Origin: Veronia nyctiphanis | GTDB lineage: Bacteria; Pseudomonadota; Gammaproteobacteria; Enterobacterales; Vibrionaceae | Reading direction: 5' to 3' | Length of the DNA: 64,000 nt | Assembly (NCBI RefSeq): GCF_004116385.1 | Contig: NZ_PEIB01000004.1 | Coordinates: 181,992 to 245,991, forward strand | In this document: one piece after another, positions 47,884-56,494 of the stretch | Layout of the letters: each line of letters starts with the position of its first letter | How positions within the stretch are numbered: position 1 is the first letter of the stretch | Made by a program: the position numbers and the translations under genes | Notes under the pieces: generated by a model | The model's input: only the letters and a program-made list of their open reading frames with translations | Told to the model about the DNA's origin: nothing | Databases searched by the model: none

Positions 47884-48360
47884 TCATACGCTTTCGGCTA
47901 GCTGATGAATAGCGCTTTCATCAAGCCTTGAATGCCTAATGCCGTCAAAAATAGTCGCGCCCAAAGCGTTATAAAAGCCTTTTCCATTCTTATTGTTGTC
48001 AGCCACGATCCAATCGATACGAGCGCACCCGTTACTTTTAGCAATTTGGCATAGCTTTGTTACCAGAGCCTTGCCTGCACCTGATTTTCTATGACTTTCG
48101 TCAATGTATAAGTCATCCAACCAAAGCCCGGGCTTGGCAATAAACGTCGAGAATATGTCGTAATACGTTGCAATACCGATAACTTTGCCATCAATCGTTG
48201 CGACAATTGCTTTGGCTTTAGGCGAGTTTGAAAAGAAAACCTCTTCGATTTTATTCTCGTCTAATTTTAAGGACTCTGGTCGACCATCAAACTTAGCCTT
48301 GGCTTGCATCAACGAAAAAATATCAGCGATATCCGCTATTTCAATCTCTCTAACATTCAT
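47884..48360 (-). CDS. GNAT-family N-acetyltransferase
   Basis: 158 residues. The acetyl-CoA site is in LWLDDLYIDESHRKSGAGKA, with the R/Q-x-x-G-x-A pattern (RKSGAGKALVTKL), and YNALGATIFDG near the end. The substrate is unknown. ATG 48360 gives the standard N-terminus MNVREIEIADIADIF. A copy of the short repeat described at 48454 lies 94 nt upstream of this start. Confidence 0.9.
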   Translation of the reverse strand: MNVREIEIADIADIFSLMQAKAKFDGRPESLKLDENKIEEVFFSNSPKAKAIVATIDGKVIGIATYYDIFSTFIAKPGLWLDDLYIDESHRKSGAGKALVTKLCQIAKSNGCARIDWIVADNNKNGKGFYNALGATIFDGIRHSRLDESAIHQLAESV

Positions 48361-48453
48361 ACTCAGAAAACCCCTAACCAAAGAACAAAAAAATAATTAC
48401 AGAGCGTTCAATATAATTGTTGAGGCTCCTACAAAGCAGCTAGAGAAGGAAAT

Positions 48454-48471
48454 TTGCGAGCGTCTACACGC
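48454..48471. repeat. Short dispersed repeat, copy 1
   Basis: TTGCGAGCGTCTACACGC. Near-identical copies are at 50403 and 52674. Each lies 80-105 nt upstream of a minus-strand gene start, in the same orientation. The rest of the 421-bp gap 48361-48781 includes GGCCAG paired with CTGGCC near 48660-48678 and no gene. Confidence 0.6.
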
Positions 48472-48781
48472 CAAGAAACAGAGGGAGTAGGTTTAGCTTT
48501 GAAAGGTTTGGTGTATATCGAAATATCGGTACAACGCTACTTCGATGGCAGGTAGTGAAGTTTATATTAAAAAATGCGCAGTTAGGGTAATAGTACTTCA
48601 TTGGGTATTGAAGATAAGTTCGATGTAAGACTTCCCAAAAGACGTAGGCGAGGATAAGGGCCAGCTCATTCCTGGCCTACTTAGCGTTGATCACTGTCTT
48701 CGAAGTGACCCATCTTGATAATATAACGCTACCAAACTGCACCTTTGATAATTTTGCGTGTGGCAAACAAAAGAATGCTCA

Positions 48782-49345
48782 TTACTCTTCAAGCAATCCA
48801 GACCTTGATGCAATTTCAGTCTCAAAGCCATCGATACTTTTTTGATTCTTTTTCAGCCAGTACTTTTCGATACCTTCAGAGCTTTGCTTGTCTGACCAAC
48901 GAACTAAGTCGTCTCGGTCACTCTCATAAGAAAAATAAGGTACTGACATGCCACAAGAGGTCTGAACCATATCGATATCTAATATAAAGACTTGCCTTGT
49001 CGCAACACTCTCAGGAAATAGCTGCGCGTACTCATCCCACCTTTGGTCTTTTGCATGCAAAACTGTTGCCTGACCATATGTTCTAAGGATCAAAGGTGAA
49101 CCCTCAAATGCGCAGAACATTATCGTCATTCGCGGGTTTTGAATAACATGTGACGCAGATTCATTGCCACTGCCCGTTAGATTCAACCATGCGATTTGTT
49201 TTGAGTTGATCACTCTCAAAGAGTCACCACCTTTCGGTGATAAATTCACACTACCACTTTCCGCTGCCGTCGCCACAAAATAGATTTTTTGCTTTTCGAT
49301 AAACTCTACATGTTTATCAGAGAGTTCTGAAAATTGCTTTCCCAT
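48782..49345 (-). CDS. Pyridoxamine 5-phosphate oxidase family protein
   Basis: 187 residues of the PPOX/split-barrel flavoprotein fold: QKIYFVATAAESGSVNLSPK, GSGNESASHVIQNPRMTIMF and the later FILDIDMVQTSCGMSVPYF. Similar proteins bind FMN or F420-like cofactors and reduce small substrates; the substrate is unknown. ATG 49345 has GGAGGTTAATCG upstream. It is typical cargo of accessory gene arrays. Confidence 0.9.
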   Translation of the reverse strand: MGKQFSELSDKHVEFIEKQKIYFVATAAESGSVNLSPKGGDSLRVINSKQIAWLNLTGSGNESASHVIQNPRMTIMFCAFEGSPLILRTYGQATVLHAKDQRWDEYAQLFPESVATRQVFILDIDMVQTSCGMSVPYFSYESDRDDLVRWSDKQSSEGIEKYWLKKNQKSIDGFETEIASRSGLLEE

Positions 49346-49725
49346 AACGATTAACCTCCATAATCACCCTCAATAAACGCAAAACAATACATAAAGCTCC
49401 AGAGCGTCTTACACACTTTCGATGACTTCTCCAATGCAAATGACATGCTGTTTAGTAAATGAAGGTACGTTAAAATATGTCGCCTTATTTGGCTCAGGCT
49501 TTCTACTGTACCACTATCTAAAATGCTGTAAATAAACAGATTTATACTAATAAACCACTCAAGAAAACGTCTACCGGTACGTAGACATCTTGACGTCTCC
49601 AACTCATATGATGAGCTGGATAGTTGAGAAACGAATGGAGGAAATAGTTCTTGCCGTTTTTGATAGCGACAAGTCAGCAGAAAACCCAGTTAGTAAAAAT
49701 TTTCCACTGAGCTGTTGAACTCTAA
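49346..49725. other. Intergenic region with two inverted repeats
   Basis: 380 bp. GTCTAC (49569-49574) and GTAGAC (49581-49586) flank 6 nt, and CTCAT/ATGAG flank ATG near 49603-49615. A weaker relative of the dispersed repeat (GAGCGTCTTACAC) is at 49402. An 83-codon open frame at 49351-49602 on the minus strand has no start context or protein-like pattern and is not called. Confidence 0.45.
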
Positions 49726-50301
49726 TTAGCGACAACCGTAATCATATTCACCCTTACGATAAAATGATGAACCCGCAGGACATTCGACGACGTCTGTTGA
49801 ACCGTCTGGGAGTGTTACCTTCGTTTTAGAAGCCCGGCCTTGTTGATTAAGTAGCCGCATGAAATCATCGTTGATGTAGTTCATCGACATTTCAAAACTC
49901 ATAAATGGTGCTTCTAGAGATATTTCTCTCTCACCATCTCGATAGACTACTTTTTTGTTACCCATAAATGGGATTTTTTCGATAAATAACTTATAGCTCT
50001 CGCTTAGAGATTTGTTGAGTTCATCAAACTTACTCTGAGGTAGTGTGGATAGTACTGCGACTAATTTACCATCTGTATTAAAGACTGTGGTGACTTCCTT
50101 AAGCCCTTCAACGTTGAAAGATGACACCGGAATAGAGTACATATTTCCGTTATTATATTTATTTGTACCTGCGTGCTTCACGTTGTAAATTGATTTCAAC
50201 TCTTTTTCCGTCATTTTCCCAAGTTCCATTTCGAAAATGGTTGGAATTGCAAACACTGATGAGCTTAGTAACATTAAAGACAGACCAACTTTCTTTTTCA
50301 C
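49726..50301 (-). CDS. Secreted hypothetical protein
   Basis: About 191 residues with a signal peptide (KKKVGLSLMLLSSSVFA). The mature part has IPTIFEMELGKMTEKELKSI and ends with PAGSSFYRKGEYDYGCR. Two cysteines near the end could pair. No family recognised. I placed the start at the GTG of 50301 directly before the signal sequence; a GTG at 50310 is also in frame. Confidence 0.6.
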   Translation of the reverse strand: MKKKVGLSLMLLSSSVFAIPTIFEMELGKMTEKELKSIYNVKHAGTNKYNNGNMYSIPVSSFNVEGLKEVTTVFNTDGKLVAVLSTLPQSKFDELNKSLSESYKLFIEKIPFMGNKKVVYRDGEREISLEAPFMSFEMSMNYINDDFMRLLNQQGRASKTKVTLPDGSTDVVECPAGSSFYRKGEYDYGCR

Positions 50302-50402
50302 GAATACCACCGTTCATTTATGTTGAAAATTCATAGGCGAATTAAGCCTTTGATATAAAATTTAATTACTACTTTTTGTCTAATCTAATTCATCGTTAAA
50401 AG

Positions 50403-50424
50403 TTGCGAGTGTCTACACGCATTG
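50403..50424. repeat. Short dispersed repeat, copy 2
   Basis: TTGCGAGTGTCTACACGC followed by ATTG. It holds the dyad GTGT-CT-ACAC and lies 93-102 nt upstream of the minus-strand gene start at 50301/50310. A further shared string, CAAAAGACGTA, occurs to its right at 50469 and to the right of copy 1 at 48636. Confidence 0.6.
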
Positions 50425-50548
50425 TGTTTTCTGGGGTGTGGTAAGCAGGTGCCTGTTAGGGAGTGGAGCAAAAGACGTATGGAAAGCAGAAGGCCTGTTC
50501 AGCTCCTTATTTTAAATGGGGGAGGTATTAGGGTGTTACTGAATCTGA

Positions 50549-51190
50549 TTAAGCTTTTACTGCATGTATAGTAATGTGGTTAGACATTTCACGGTCGTAA
50601 ACAGTCGTATTTACCACTCGGAACCCCGCGCATTCTAATTCAGCAATTAGGCTTTTTTGAGAAGCAATATGACGGTAGGGGAGGTTATCTCTATAAGCTT
50701 CATAGCTATTATCATCTTTAGAACACAAGCTACTGATAAAAAATATCCCATCTTGTAATAGTGAACGGTTAATATGGTTTAAGACTATGGACCTATCTTC
50801 ACCGATAATACAATGCAAGCAATTTCCATCAATCACAACATTATACCTCTTGGGTAGCTCAAGCGATTCTGTCGTTAGATCAGCAACGTAATAATTACCC
50901 TTAATTCCCGCCGCTTCTGCTTTTTCTTTTGCCCAATTAATTGCTGTCGTCGAAATATCGATACCTGTCACCTCAAAGCCAAGCTGAGAGAAACCTCGAC
51001 AATGATGACCTTCGCCGCACCCCAGCTCTAGCAGGGTCCCTTGCTGTGGCCGATCAACTATTTCTAGAAAGCGATCGACTAAAGTTGCTTTAGCCATACG
51101 TTCATTGCCACCCCAACCATCCCATCCTGCTTGGCGAGCTTCGACATACATGTCTTCATGAATATTATAATTTGGTTTCATCTTAATCAT
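50549..51190 (-). CDS. Class I SAM-dependent methyltransferase (TehB-like)
   Basis: 213 residues. SAM motif I is LLELGCGEGHHCRGFSQLGF, motif II region NVVIDGNCLHCIIG, and there is a substrate-domain segment GWDGWGGNERMAKATLVDRF. The substrate is unknown. ATG 51190 or ATG 51181 could be the start. It is the last of three minus-strand genes and follows the kinase by 65 nt. Confidence 0.88.
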   Translation of the reverse strand: MIKMKPNYNIHEDMYVEARQAGWDGWGGNERMAKATLVDRFLEIVDRPQQGTLLELGCGEGHHCRGFSQLGFEVTGIDISTTAINWAKEKAEAAGIKGNYYVADLTTESLELPKRYNVVIDGNCLHCIIGEDRSIVLNHINRSLLQDGIFFISSLCSKDDNSYEAYRDNLPYRHIASQKSLIAELECAGFRVVNTTVYDREMSNHITIHAVKA

Positions 51191-51255
51191 TAGATGCTAA
51201 CTCCAAGCTAATGGTGAACTCTTATGAGATTGATTGTTTCTTATGGGCCGGCTAG

Positions 51256-51807
51256 TTAGCTAGATTTGCTCTCTAACCAATGAGCAATAATTTCGGCGGT
51301 TTCTTCTACTGAGTAAGGCTTATTAATGATAAGGTCACAATTTTCACGGACTTGATTTACTGTCTCAATATAAATATCTCTGGTGTGATCTTCGTAGTTA
51401 TCTAAATACGTCAACAGTGAACTATTCAAGTTTTTAGACCCGCGTTTTATACTTCGCTTTACTACACGTGAGAGGCACAGTTCTATCGGCTGATCGAGTA
51501 ACACTACGTAGTCTACTAAAGGTAAAATACAGCTGCGTTCTCTTCCAAATGGTTCTTCAACAAAAATATACTGATGTGTCGAATCTATTAAACCACGAAG
51601 CGATGAGATCATATTCGGCGTTCTAAATTCATTTACATTAGCGCCATTTTCATACCACTTCTTCATGTCCACTGGGTAAGTGTCTTTTTCAACATGCTCG
51701 TCAAAATACAAAGATGGACATTGGAAGTAATTGGATAACATCTTCACAGCCGAAGTTTTACCGGATCCAGAAGCGCCACTTATCGCAATGACTTTTACTT
51801 TATTCAT
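51256..51807 (-). CDS. P-loop kinase (uridine kinase-like)
   Basis: 183 residues. The Walker A motif is ISGASGSGKTSAVKML, followed by LYFDEH like the uridine kinase/adenylate kinase branch, and EEPFGRERSCILPLVDYVVL. A lid region rich in Arg/Lys (SRVVKRSIKRGSKN) follows. The substrate is unknown; short P-loop kinases of this kind occur in accessory arrays. It lies between two methyltransferase genes. Confidence 0.82.
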   Translation of the reverse strand: MNKVKVIAISGASGSGKTSAVKMLSNYFQCPSLYFDEHVEKDTYPVDMKKWYENGANVNEFRTPNMISSLRGLIDSTHQYIFVEEPFGRERSCILPLVDYVVLLDQPIELCLSRVVKRSIKRGSKNLNSSLLTYLDNYEDHTRDIYIETVNQVRENCDLIINKPYSVEETAEIIAHWLESKSS

Positions 51808-51892
51808 ACTAATCTATTCCTAATTAAATGAGCTTGGGCCTGCTGCAAACTAATACCCCAATTCGAAGGAGCCGTGTTTGTGTTATGCGTTC

Positions 51893-52591
51893 TCAAGCCA
51901 GTTTGCACACGTAGAACATAAAACTTAGCTTTGTTGAAAGTTTTTCAAACACTGCTAGTGACGCTTTTTTCAGCTCTTCTGTGGGCAGTCCTTCAAATAT
52001 GTTTGAAATAACCATACCTGAGCAAGAAATTGACCCAGCCAGCGCGCTTATTGGTCTTCGATAGTAAGTAACCGGTACTGGCCTTCCTAATGTGTGCCAT
52101 TCTTCATTGATTTCTTCAGTCGCAAAATAGTCACCAGAAGGGGAGCTTCTGAAATCAACATTGGGGTGATTGGTAGAAAAAATGAATTGACCATTGTGCT
52201 TTAATACACGCCGGACATCTGAGAATAACGGGTTGAGATCCTTCAAATAGTGAATGGCCAGCGGGCAAATGACCACATCGAACTCGCCACTTTTTTCATT
52301 TGGTAGACCTATTGAAATATCCTGGACATAAGCCTTGTGGTTGCTACCGATTTTGGCTCGTGTTATTTCAATCATATCTTCAGAGTTGTCGATGGCTGTG
52401 ACGGATGCGCCACGTGAGATAAGCTCTTGAGCATACACTCCAGGACCGCAACCTAAGTCGAGAAGTTTTTTACCTTCCAGTTCAGTGAGAAGGCTGAGTA
52501 AAGACGGACGTTCGAATTTCGCATTATACAAGTTCCCCTGAATAGCCACATCGTATTCACTTGCATATTCTTTGTACATAACACTAGACAC
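51893..52591 (-). CDS. Class I SAM-dependent methyltransferase
   Basis: 232 residues. Motif I is LLDLGCGPGVYAQELISRGA, followed by VTAIDNSEDMIEITRAK, motif II GEFDVVICPLAIHYLKDL and the post-motif VLKHNGQFIFSTNHP. These match small-molecule methyltransferases of the UbiE/ubiG type, but the substrate is unknown. A copy of the dispersed repeat lies 83 nt upstream of the start. Confidence 0.9.
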   Translation of the reverse strand: MSSVMYKEYASEYDVAIQGNLYNAKFERPSLLSLLTELEGKKLLDLGCGPGVYAQELISRGASVTAIDNSEDMIEITRAKIGSNHKAYVQDISIGLPNEKSGEFDVVICPLAIHYLKDLNPLFSDVRRVLKHNGQFIFSTNHPNVDFRSSPSGDYFATEEINEEWHTLGRPVPVTYYRRPISALAGSISCSGMVISNIFEGLPTEELKKASLAVFEKLSTKLSFMFYVCKLA

Positions 52592-52673
52592 GTCTCTTTA
52601 CTCCTGCTGCAAATAGTTTACCCAGAACAATATAAATCCCACGGTCGTTACTAAATAATTCATGGATAAAATT

Positions 52674-52695
52674 TGCGAGTATCTACACGCATTGA
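52674..52695. repeat. Short dispersed repeat, copy 3
   Basis: TTGCGAGTATCTACACGC followed by ATTG, differing from copy 2 at a single base. It sits in the 354-bp gap 52592-52945 between the divergent methyltransferase and esterase genes; nothing else was found in that gap. Confidence 0.6.
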
Positions 52696-52945
52696 TTTTT
52701 CAGGCTTTGTTTAGAGCACTGGCTGCTGAGGTCGCTAAAAGAGCAAATGTCTATTGAACGAAGAGGGGTTCGTATCTGTGTTGTGCATTTCTAGGCGCCT
52801 CTATTGATTCATATGTAAATGTCATTTCATTCAGAGTGATGCCAAAAGCAGACAGTTTCATCGTCGTAATTCAATTATTATTGTCAGAACCCTGTTTATA
52901 CTGGCAAACGGCAGCACTCCTCATCGTCACCGACAAGGAATCATC

Positions 52946-53818
52946 ATGTATAGAAACGTATATTTTGTTTTTCTTTTGGCGTTCGCTTTAATCACTGGCT
53001 GTGGAGGTGGCGGCAGCGAACAGGTCGCGTCTGGCAGTAAGCGTTTTACTCTAACCCATGATGGTGTTAACCGAGAATACGCTGTCATTTTGCCTGACAA
53101 CTATGACAGTGAAACCGCCTTACCCGTGGTGCTAAATTTTCACGGTTATGGTGGAAGGGCTCTGGAATACATAATCGAAGCAGACATGAGGCCAGAAGCT
53201 CAATCTGCGCCGTTTATTCTTGTATATCCGCAGGGCAGCTTGCTGAACGGAGTGAGTCATTGGAATGCAAGCCTTCCGGGACCTGATAACAAGAGCAATG
53301 CCGACGACCTTGGCTTTGTCCGCGCGATGATTGAACAACTCTCAGAGAATTACACAGTAGACTCTGAAAGAATATACGCAGTCGGATACTCTAATGGCGG
53401 TATGTTCAGTTATGCTCTCGCTTGCCAACTGAGCGAGAAGATTGCCGCTATTGGCTCTGTATCAGGCACTATGCTCGATGGAACCTGTAATCCATCACGT
53501 CCAATCCCAGTGATTATCTTTCATGGTACGGAAGACAGCGTTATCCCCTATGAAGGAGACGGCGATTGGAACTCTGTTGAGACAGTCCTAAATCACTGGA
53601 TCCAGTTTAACGGTACAGGTATTGCGCCTGCGAATATCCGTCAAAATGGAAATATCGAATATTCACAATATGTAAATGAAAATAATGGTATCGCCGTTGA
53701 ACATTACAAGATCAACGATGGCGAACATATATGGTTTACCCAGAGCACCGATAGTCTCAACACAAGTGAACAGCTTTGGCAGTTTTTATCCCAATATGAC
53801 CTTAATGGTGAACGCTGA
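52946..53818 (+). CDS. Esterase/PHB depolymerase-like lipoprotein
   Basis: 290 residues with a lipoprotein signal (FVFLLAFALITGC followed by GGGGSE). The alpha/beta hydrolase core has LPVVLNFHGYGG (oxyanion), the nucleophile elbow AVGYSNGGMFSYALAC, VIIFHGTEDSVIPYEGDG and the His in INDGEHIWF. It belongs to the LpqC/feruloyl esterase/PHB depolymerase family. Its location on the cell surface suggests use of external esters. Confidence 0.88.
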   Translation: MYRNVYFVFLLAFALITGCGGGGSEQVASGSKRFTLTHDGVNREYAVILPDNYDSETALPVVLNFHGYGGRALEYIIEADMRPEAQSAPFILVYPQGSLLNGVSHWNASLPGPDNKSNADDLGFVRAMIEQLSENYTVDSERIYAVGYSNGGMFSYALACQLSEKIAAIGSVSGTMLDGTCNPSRPIPVIIFHGTEDSVIPYEGDGDWNSVETVLNHWIQFNGTGIAPANIRQNGNIEYSQYVNENNGIAVEHYKINDGEHIWFTQSTDSLNTSEQLWQFLSQYDLNGER

Positions 53819-54065
53819 TGAGGGAACAGTCAGCGAATTAAAGGAGTCAATGTGAACAAACGGTGAGGGTAAAACTGTGCCTTTTTCAATTCCATCATTG
53901 ATGGCTGAGTTCCTTGCGATTCCCTGAATACTCAAACTTAACATGCTATTAAGTTTGAGTTTTACTCGCAGAAAAGAACGACATAAAGGTGTTTTTAGTA
54001 ATACGCAAAAAATACATTCTGTGAGAAACTTGAGTCGTTAATAACAGTGCAGAAAGGAGATTTCA

Positions 54066-54578
54066 GTGAAAAAATTCCTCACATTCATCAGCGCTTCTCT
54101 TTTAAGCGGTTGCTTGGGGATGCCTGAGAAAGTCTCTCCCATTGATAGTTTTGAACTCGACCGATACCTTGGCAAGTGGTTTGAAATTGCCCGTTTAGAT
54201 CACTCCTTTGAGCGAGGGCTAAGTCAGGTCACCGCCACTTACAGTGTCAGACCCGATGGCGGTGTGAAAGTCATAAACCGAGGCTTTTCAAATAAAGATA
54301 ATGAATGGCAAGAAGCTGAAGGCAAGGCTTATTTTGTTAATACTGAGTCGGAAGGTTACCTAAAAGTATCATTTTTCGGCCCTTTCTACGGCTCATACGT
54401 CATCTTTGAGCTAGAAGAAAACTATCAGTATGCCTTCATTTCAGGCCCTGATACTGACTACCTTTGGTTATTATCCCGAACCCCACACGTTTCTCAGGAC
54501 ATCCTTGATAAATTTGTTGCCCAGGCCAAATCACGAGGCTTCGATACCGACGCTTTAATCTATGTTGATCAAAAGTAA
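54066..54578 (+). CDS. blc: Outer-membrane lipocalin Blc
   Basis: 170 residues of the bacterial lipocalin family. The signal ends in SLLSGC (lipobox), followed by the signature RYLGKWFEIARLDHSFERGL, YSVRPDGGVKVINRG and YLWLLSRTPHVSQ. Blc binds fatty acids or lysophospholipids. The start codon is GTG at 54066, with AAAGGAG at the right distance; no ATG fits. Confidence 0.92.
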   Translation: MKKFLTFISASLLSGCLGMPEKVSPIDSFELDRYLGKWFEIARLDHSFERGLSQVTATYSVRPDGGVKVINRGFSNKDNEWQEAEGKAYFVNTESEGYLKVSFFGPFYGSYVIFELEENYQYAFISGPDTDYLWLLSRTPHVSQDILDKFVAQAKSRGFDTDALIYVDQK

Positions 54579-54792
54579 AAAGCCGAACACTCAAGACACG
54601 TGAAGTCGCTCATTTTCTTGGTTGTCTGAATGCCTATTATTGCGCTGTATTATTCTGGCTAAAGAGTGTGCGCAAAAATTAAACACATTGTATACAATGA
54701 AACTGTTTGAGTTTTGAAGAAGGCTAATAACGACTGCTCACCCGTTATCAGCCTAATAAATCATGAGTGAAAACATAGAAAGGAAGCGAGTA

Positions 54793-55233
54793 ATGATTTG
54801 GAATGTATACCTTAGTGGAGAAATTCACACTGATTGGCGTCAGCGCATCATTGATGGTGCTGAACAACAGGGACTCAGCATCGTGTTCCACTCAGCAAAT
54901 ACAGATCATGATGCCAGTGATGCGGCTGGTGATGTATTGAGAGAGAACGAATCAGGTTTTTGGCGCGATCATCAGTCAGCAAAAGTTAACGCCATTCGCA
55001 CCTCAACACTTATCAAACAATGCGATATCGGTATTGTGCGTTTTGGCGATAAATATCGTCAATGGAATGCCGCATTTGACGCTGGCATGCTCGCTGCGCT
55101 TGGTAAGCCATTTATCACCCTACACGACGATTCACTGATCCACCCTCTCAAAGAAGTTGATGGTGCCGCAATGGCTTGGGCCGAGACACCAGAGCAGGTG
55201 GTGGAACTGCTAAAATACGTCACCAGTAAGTAA
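54793..55233 (+). CDS. ytoQ: YtoQ family protein
   Basis: 146 residues. The pattern WNVYLSGEIHTDWRQRIIDG, FHSANTDHDASDAAGD and AFDAGMLAALGKPFITLHDD matches YtoQ, a member of the nucleoside deoxyribosyltransferase-like fold. The reaction is unknown. The open frame begins at 54763, but ATG 54793 has AAAGGAAG upstream and gives the family N-terminus. Confidence 0.88.
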   Translation: MIWNVYLSGEIHTDWRQRIIDGAEQQGLSIVFHSANTDHDASDAAGDVLRENESGFWRDHQSAKVNAIRTSTLIKQCDIGIVRFGDKYRQWNAAFDAGMLAALGKPFITLHDDSLIHPLKEVDGAAMAWAETPEQVVELLKYVTSK

Positions 55234-55555
55234 AATTGATGTGTTGCTTTGTGATCGGTTGTTGAATGGTGCATATCCTCATCGGTACGGCAGGTGCTGA
55301 AGCTGTTCTCGAAGATACAGTGACAGGCTATGCAAAAGAAAGTTGGGCGAAAAAACACCACTAATTTTGACTCGAAGATTTGCAACAAGTAAGCGGTAAA
55401 CTAAAAACTTTACCGAGTAATCACATTGGCCAAGAAACGCAGCAATCTGCTATTCGTAGTAAAAGCCGGATTCTATCCGGCTTTTTTTCGGCTCATATCA
55501 CACGAAAAATTAATATTACTTTTAATCACTTAAAAAGAGTTGAAGCTAAATTTTT
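55234..55555. other. Intergenic region with terminator hairpin
   Basis: Holds a strong hairpin at 55461-55489 (AAAAGCCGGA paired with TCCGGCTTTT plus T residues). A 32-codon open frame at 55266-55364 ends in ESWAKKHH; it is protein-like but too short and without support to be called a gene. Nothing else seen. Confidence 0.5.
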
Positions 55556-55578
55556 AAGATGTATTATTAATACATCTT
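55556..55578 (+). promoter_or_regulatory. NsrR operator of the alternative oxidase gene
   Basis: A near-perfect palindrome with half-sites AAGATGTAT and ATACATCTT around TATTA. This matches the nitric-oxide sensor NsrR consensus (AAGATG-N11-CATCTT). It lies 22 nt before the ATG of the oxidase gene, so it must overlap the promoter or the leader. Derepression by nitric oxide is expected, as reported for aox of Vibrio fischeri. Confidence 0.85.
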
Positions 55579-55599
55579 TAAGCAGTAATGGAGTTTCCA

Positions 55600-56235
55600 A
55601 TGTCAGACTTCAACTTATCTCACAAGAAAGCCTCAAAGGTATCAGAGCATATCGCACTGAAAATAACTAAAATGCTCAAGTTCGTATTGAATATTTTCTA
55701 TGGTAAAAGGTACGCAAAGCGAGCGGTCATTCTTGAAACCATCGCCGCAGTACCAGGCATGGTGGCGGGGATGTTTAACCACCTCAAAGCGTTGCGTCGA
55801 ATGAAAGATGACGAAGGTTGGATTCGAGAACTGCTGAATGAGGCAGAAAATGAGCGTATGCACCTGATGATCTTCTTAGATATTGCAAAACCAACTTGGG
55901 TTGAACGCCTTTTAGTTTTGTTCGGGCAAGGTATCTTTATTCTTGTTTACAGCTTAATTTATCTGTCTTCATCTAAGATTGCGCATCGCGTCGTCGGTTA
56001 CTTTGAGGAGGAGGCTTGCGTAAGTTACACCGAATACCTCGAGAAAATCGATAACGGCGAAGTGGAAAACGTCAATGCCCCTGAACTCGCGATCAACTAT
56101 TATGGGTTGCCAGCAAACGCAAAGCTGAGAGATGTTGTCTTGCGAATTCGTGAAGATGAGGCGGGGCATCGTGACCGGAACCATGGTTTTGCGGACGCCT
56201 ATGAGCAGAAAGAACTTCCCGCTCATCAGGTTTAA
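55600..56235 (+). CDS. aox: Alternative quinol oxidase
   Basis: 211-residue di-iron AOX, a quinol oxidase resistant to cyanide and nitric oxide. Iron ligands are visible: Glu in ILETIAAVPGM, ExxH in NEAENERMHLM, Glu in YFEEEACVSY and ExxH in REDEAGHRDRNH. Two membrane-contact helices surround FNHLKALRRMKDDEGWIREL and IFILVYSLIYLSSSKIAH. ATG 55600 gives MSDFNLSHKK. The gene stands alone behind an NsrR site, which fits respiration under nitric-oxide stress. Confidence 0.95.
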   Translation: MSDFNLSHKKASKVSEHIALKITKMLKFVLNIFYGKRYAKRAVILETIAAVPGMVAGMFNHLKALRRMKDDEGWIRELLNEAENERMHLMIFLDIAKPTWVERLLVLFGQGIFILVYSLIYLSSSKIAHRVVGYFEEEACVSYTEYLEKIDNGEVENVNAPELAINYYGLPANAKLRDVVLRIREDEAGHRDRNHGFADAYEQKELPAHQV

Positions 56236-56297
56236 AGATAGCGGCCAATAGTGCCCAAGCGAATATGACTATTGTGGAAAACGAATAGCGCAGTCAA

Positions 56298-56325
56298 AAT
56301 CCGAGTGTATTTCAGCACTCGGATT
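56298..56325 (+). terminator. Hairpin after the alternative oxidase gene
   Basis: AATCCGAGTG paired with CACTCGGATT around TATTTCAG. The T-run is short (CTTCGATTT), so it is a probable but weak terminator. Confidence 0.6.
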
Positions 56326-56494
56326 CTTCGATTTACGCTAGACACGAGTTTGAGTGCGATTTCTTTATCATGTGTCGTTAGAAAGTCTTTCATTACCCTT
56401 CATAAACATGGCTGAGTGAATTTTATCCCTCCTTGAGTAGTTCTTATTCATTTGTCCTTCAAAATCGGTTTCATCTGTAAAAAGAGGGAACCTA

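Noticed and set aside
49351..49602. 83-codon minus-strand open frame
   Set aside because: No start context and no recognisable pattern; it overlaps two inverted repeats.
48360..52700. Reading the accessory gene run as an integron cassette array
   Set aside because: The gene types fit, but no integrase gene is present and I could not find paired GTTRRRY/RYYYAAC core sites; the repeats do not fold like attC. It stays an open question.
55266..55364. 32-codon open frame (ending ESWAKKHH) after ytoQ
   Set aside because: Protein-like composition but too short and without a ribosome site; it could be a gene fragment, so it is only mentioned in the gap entry.
56340..56494. Fur box before the ABC exporter pair
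   Set aside because: The sequence is AT-rich, but no 19-bp dyad close to the Fur consensus could be supported.
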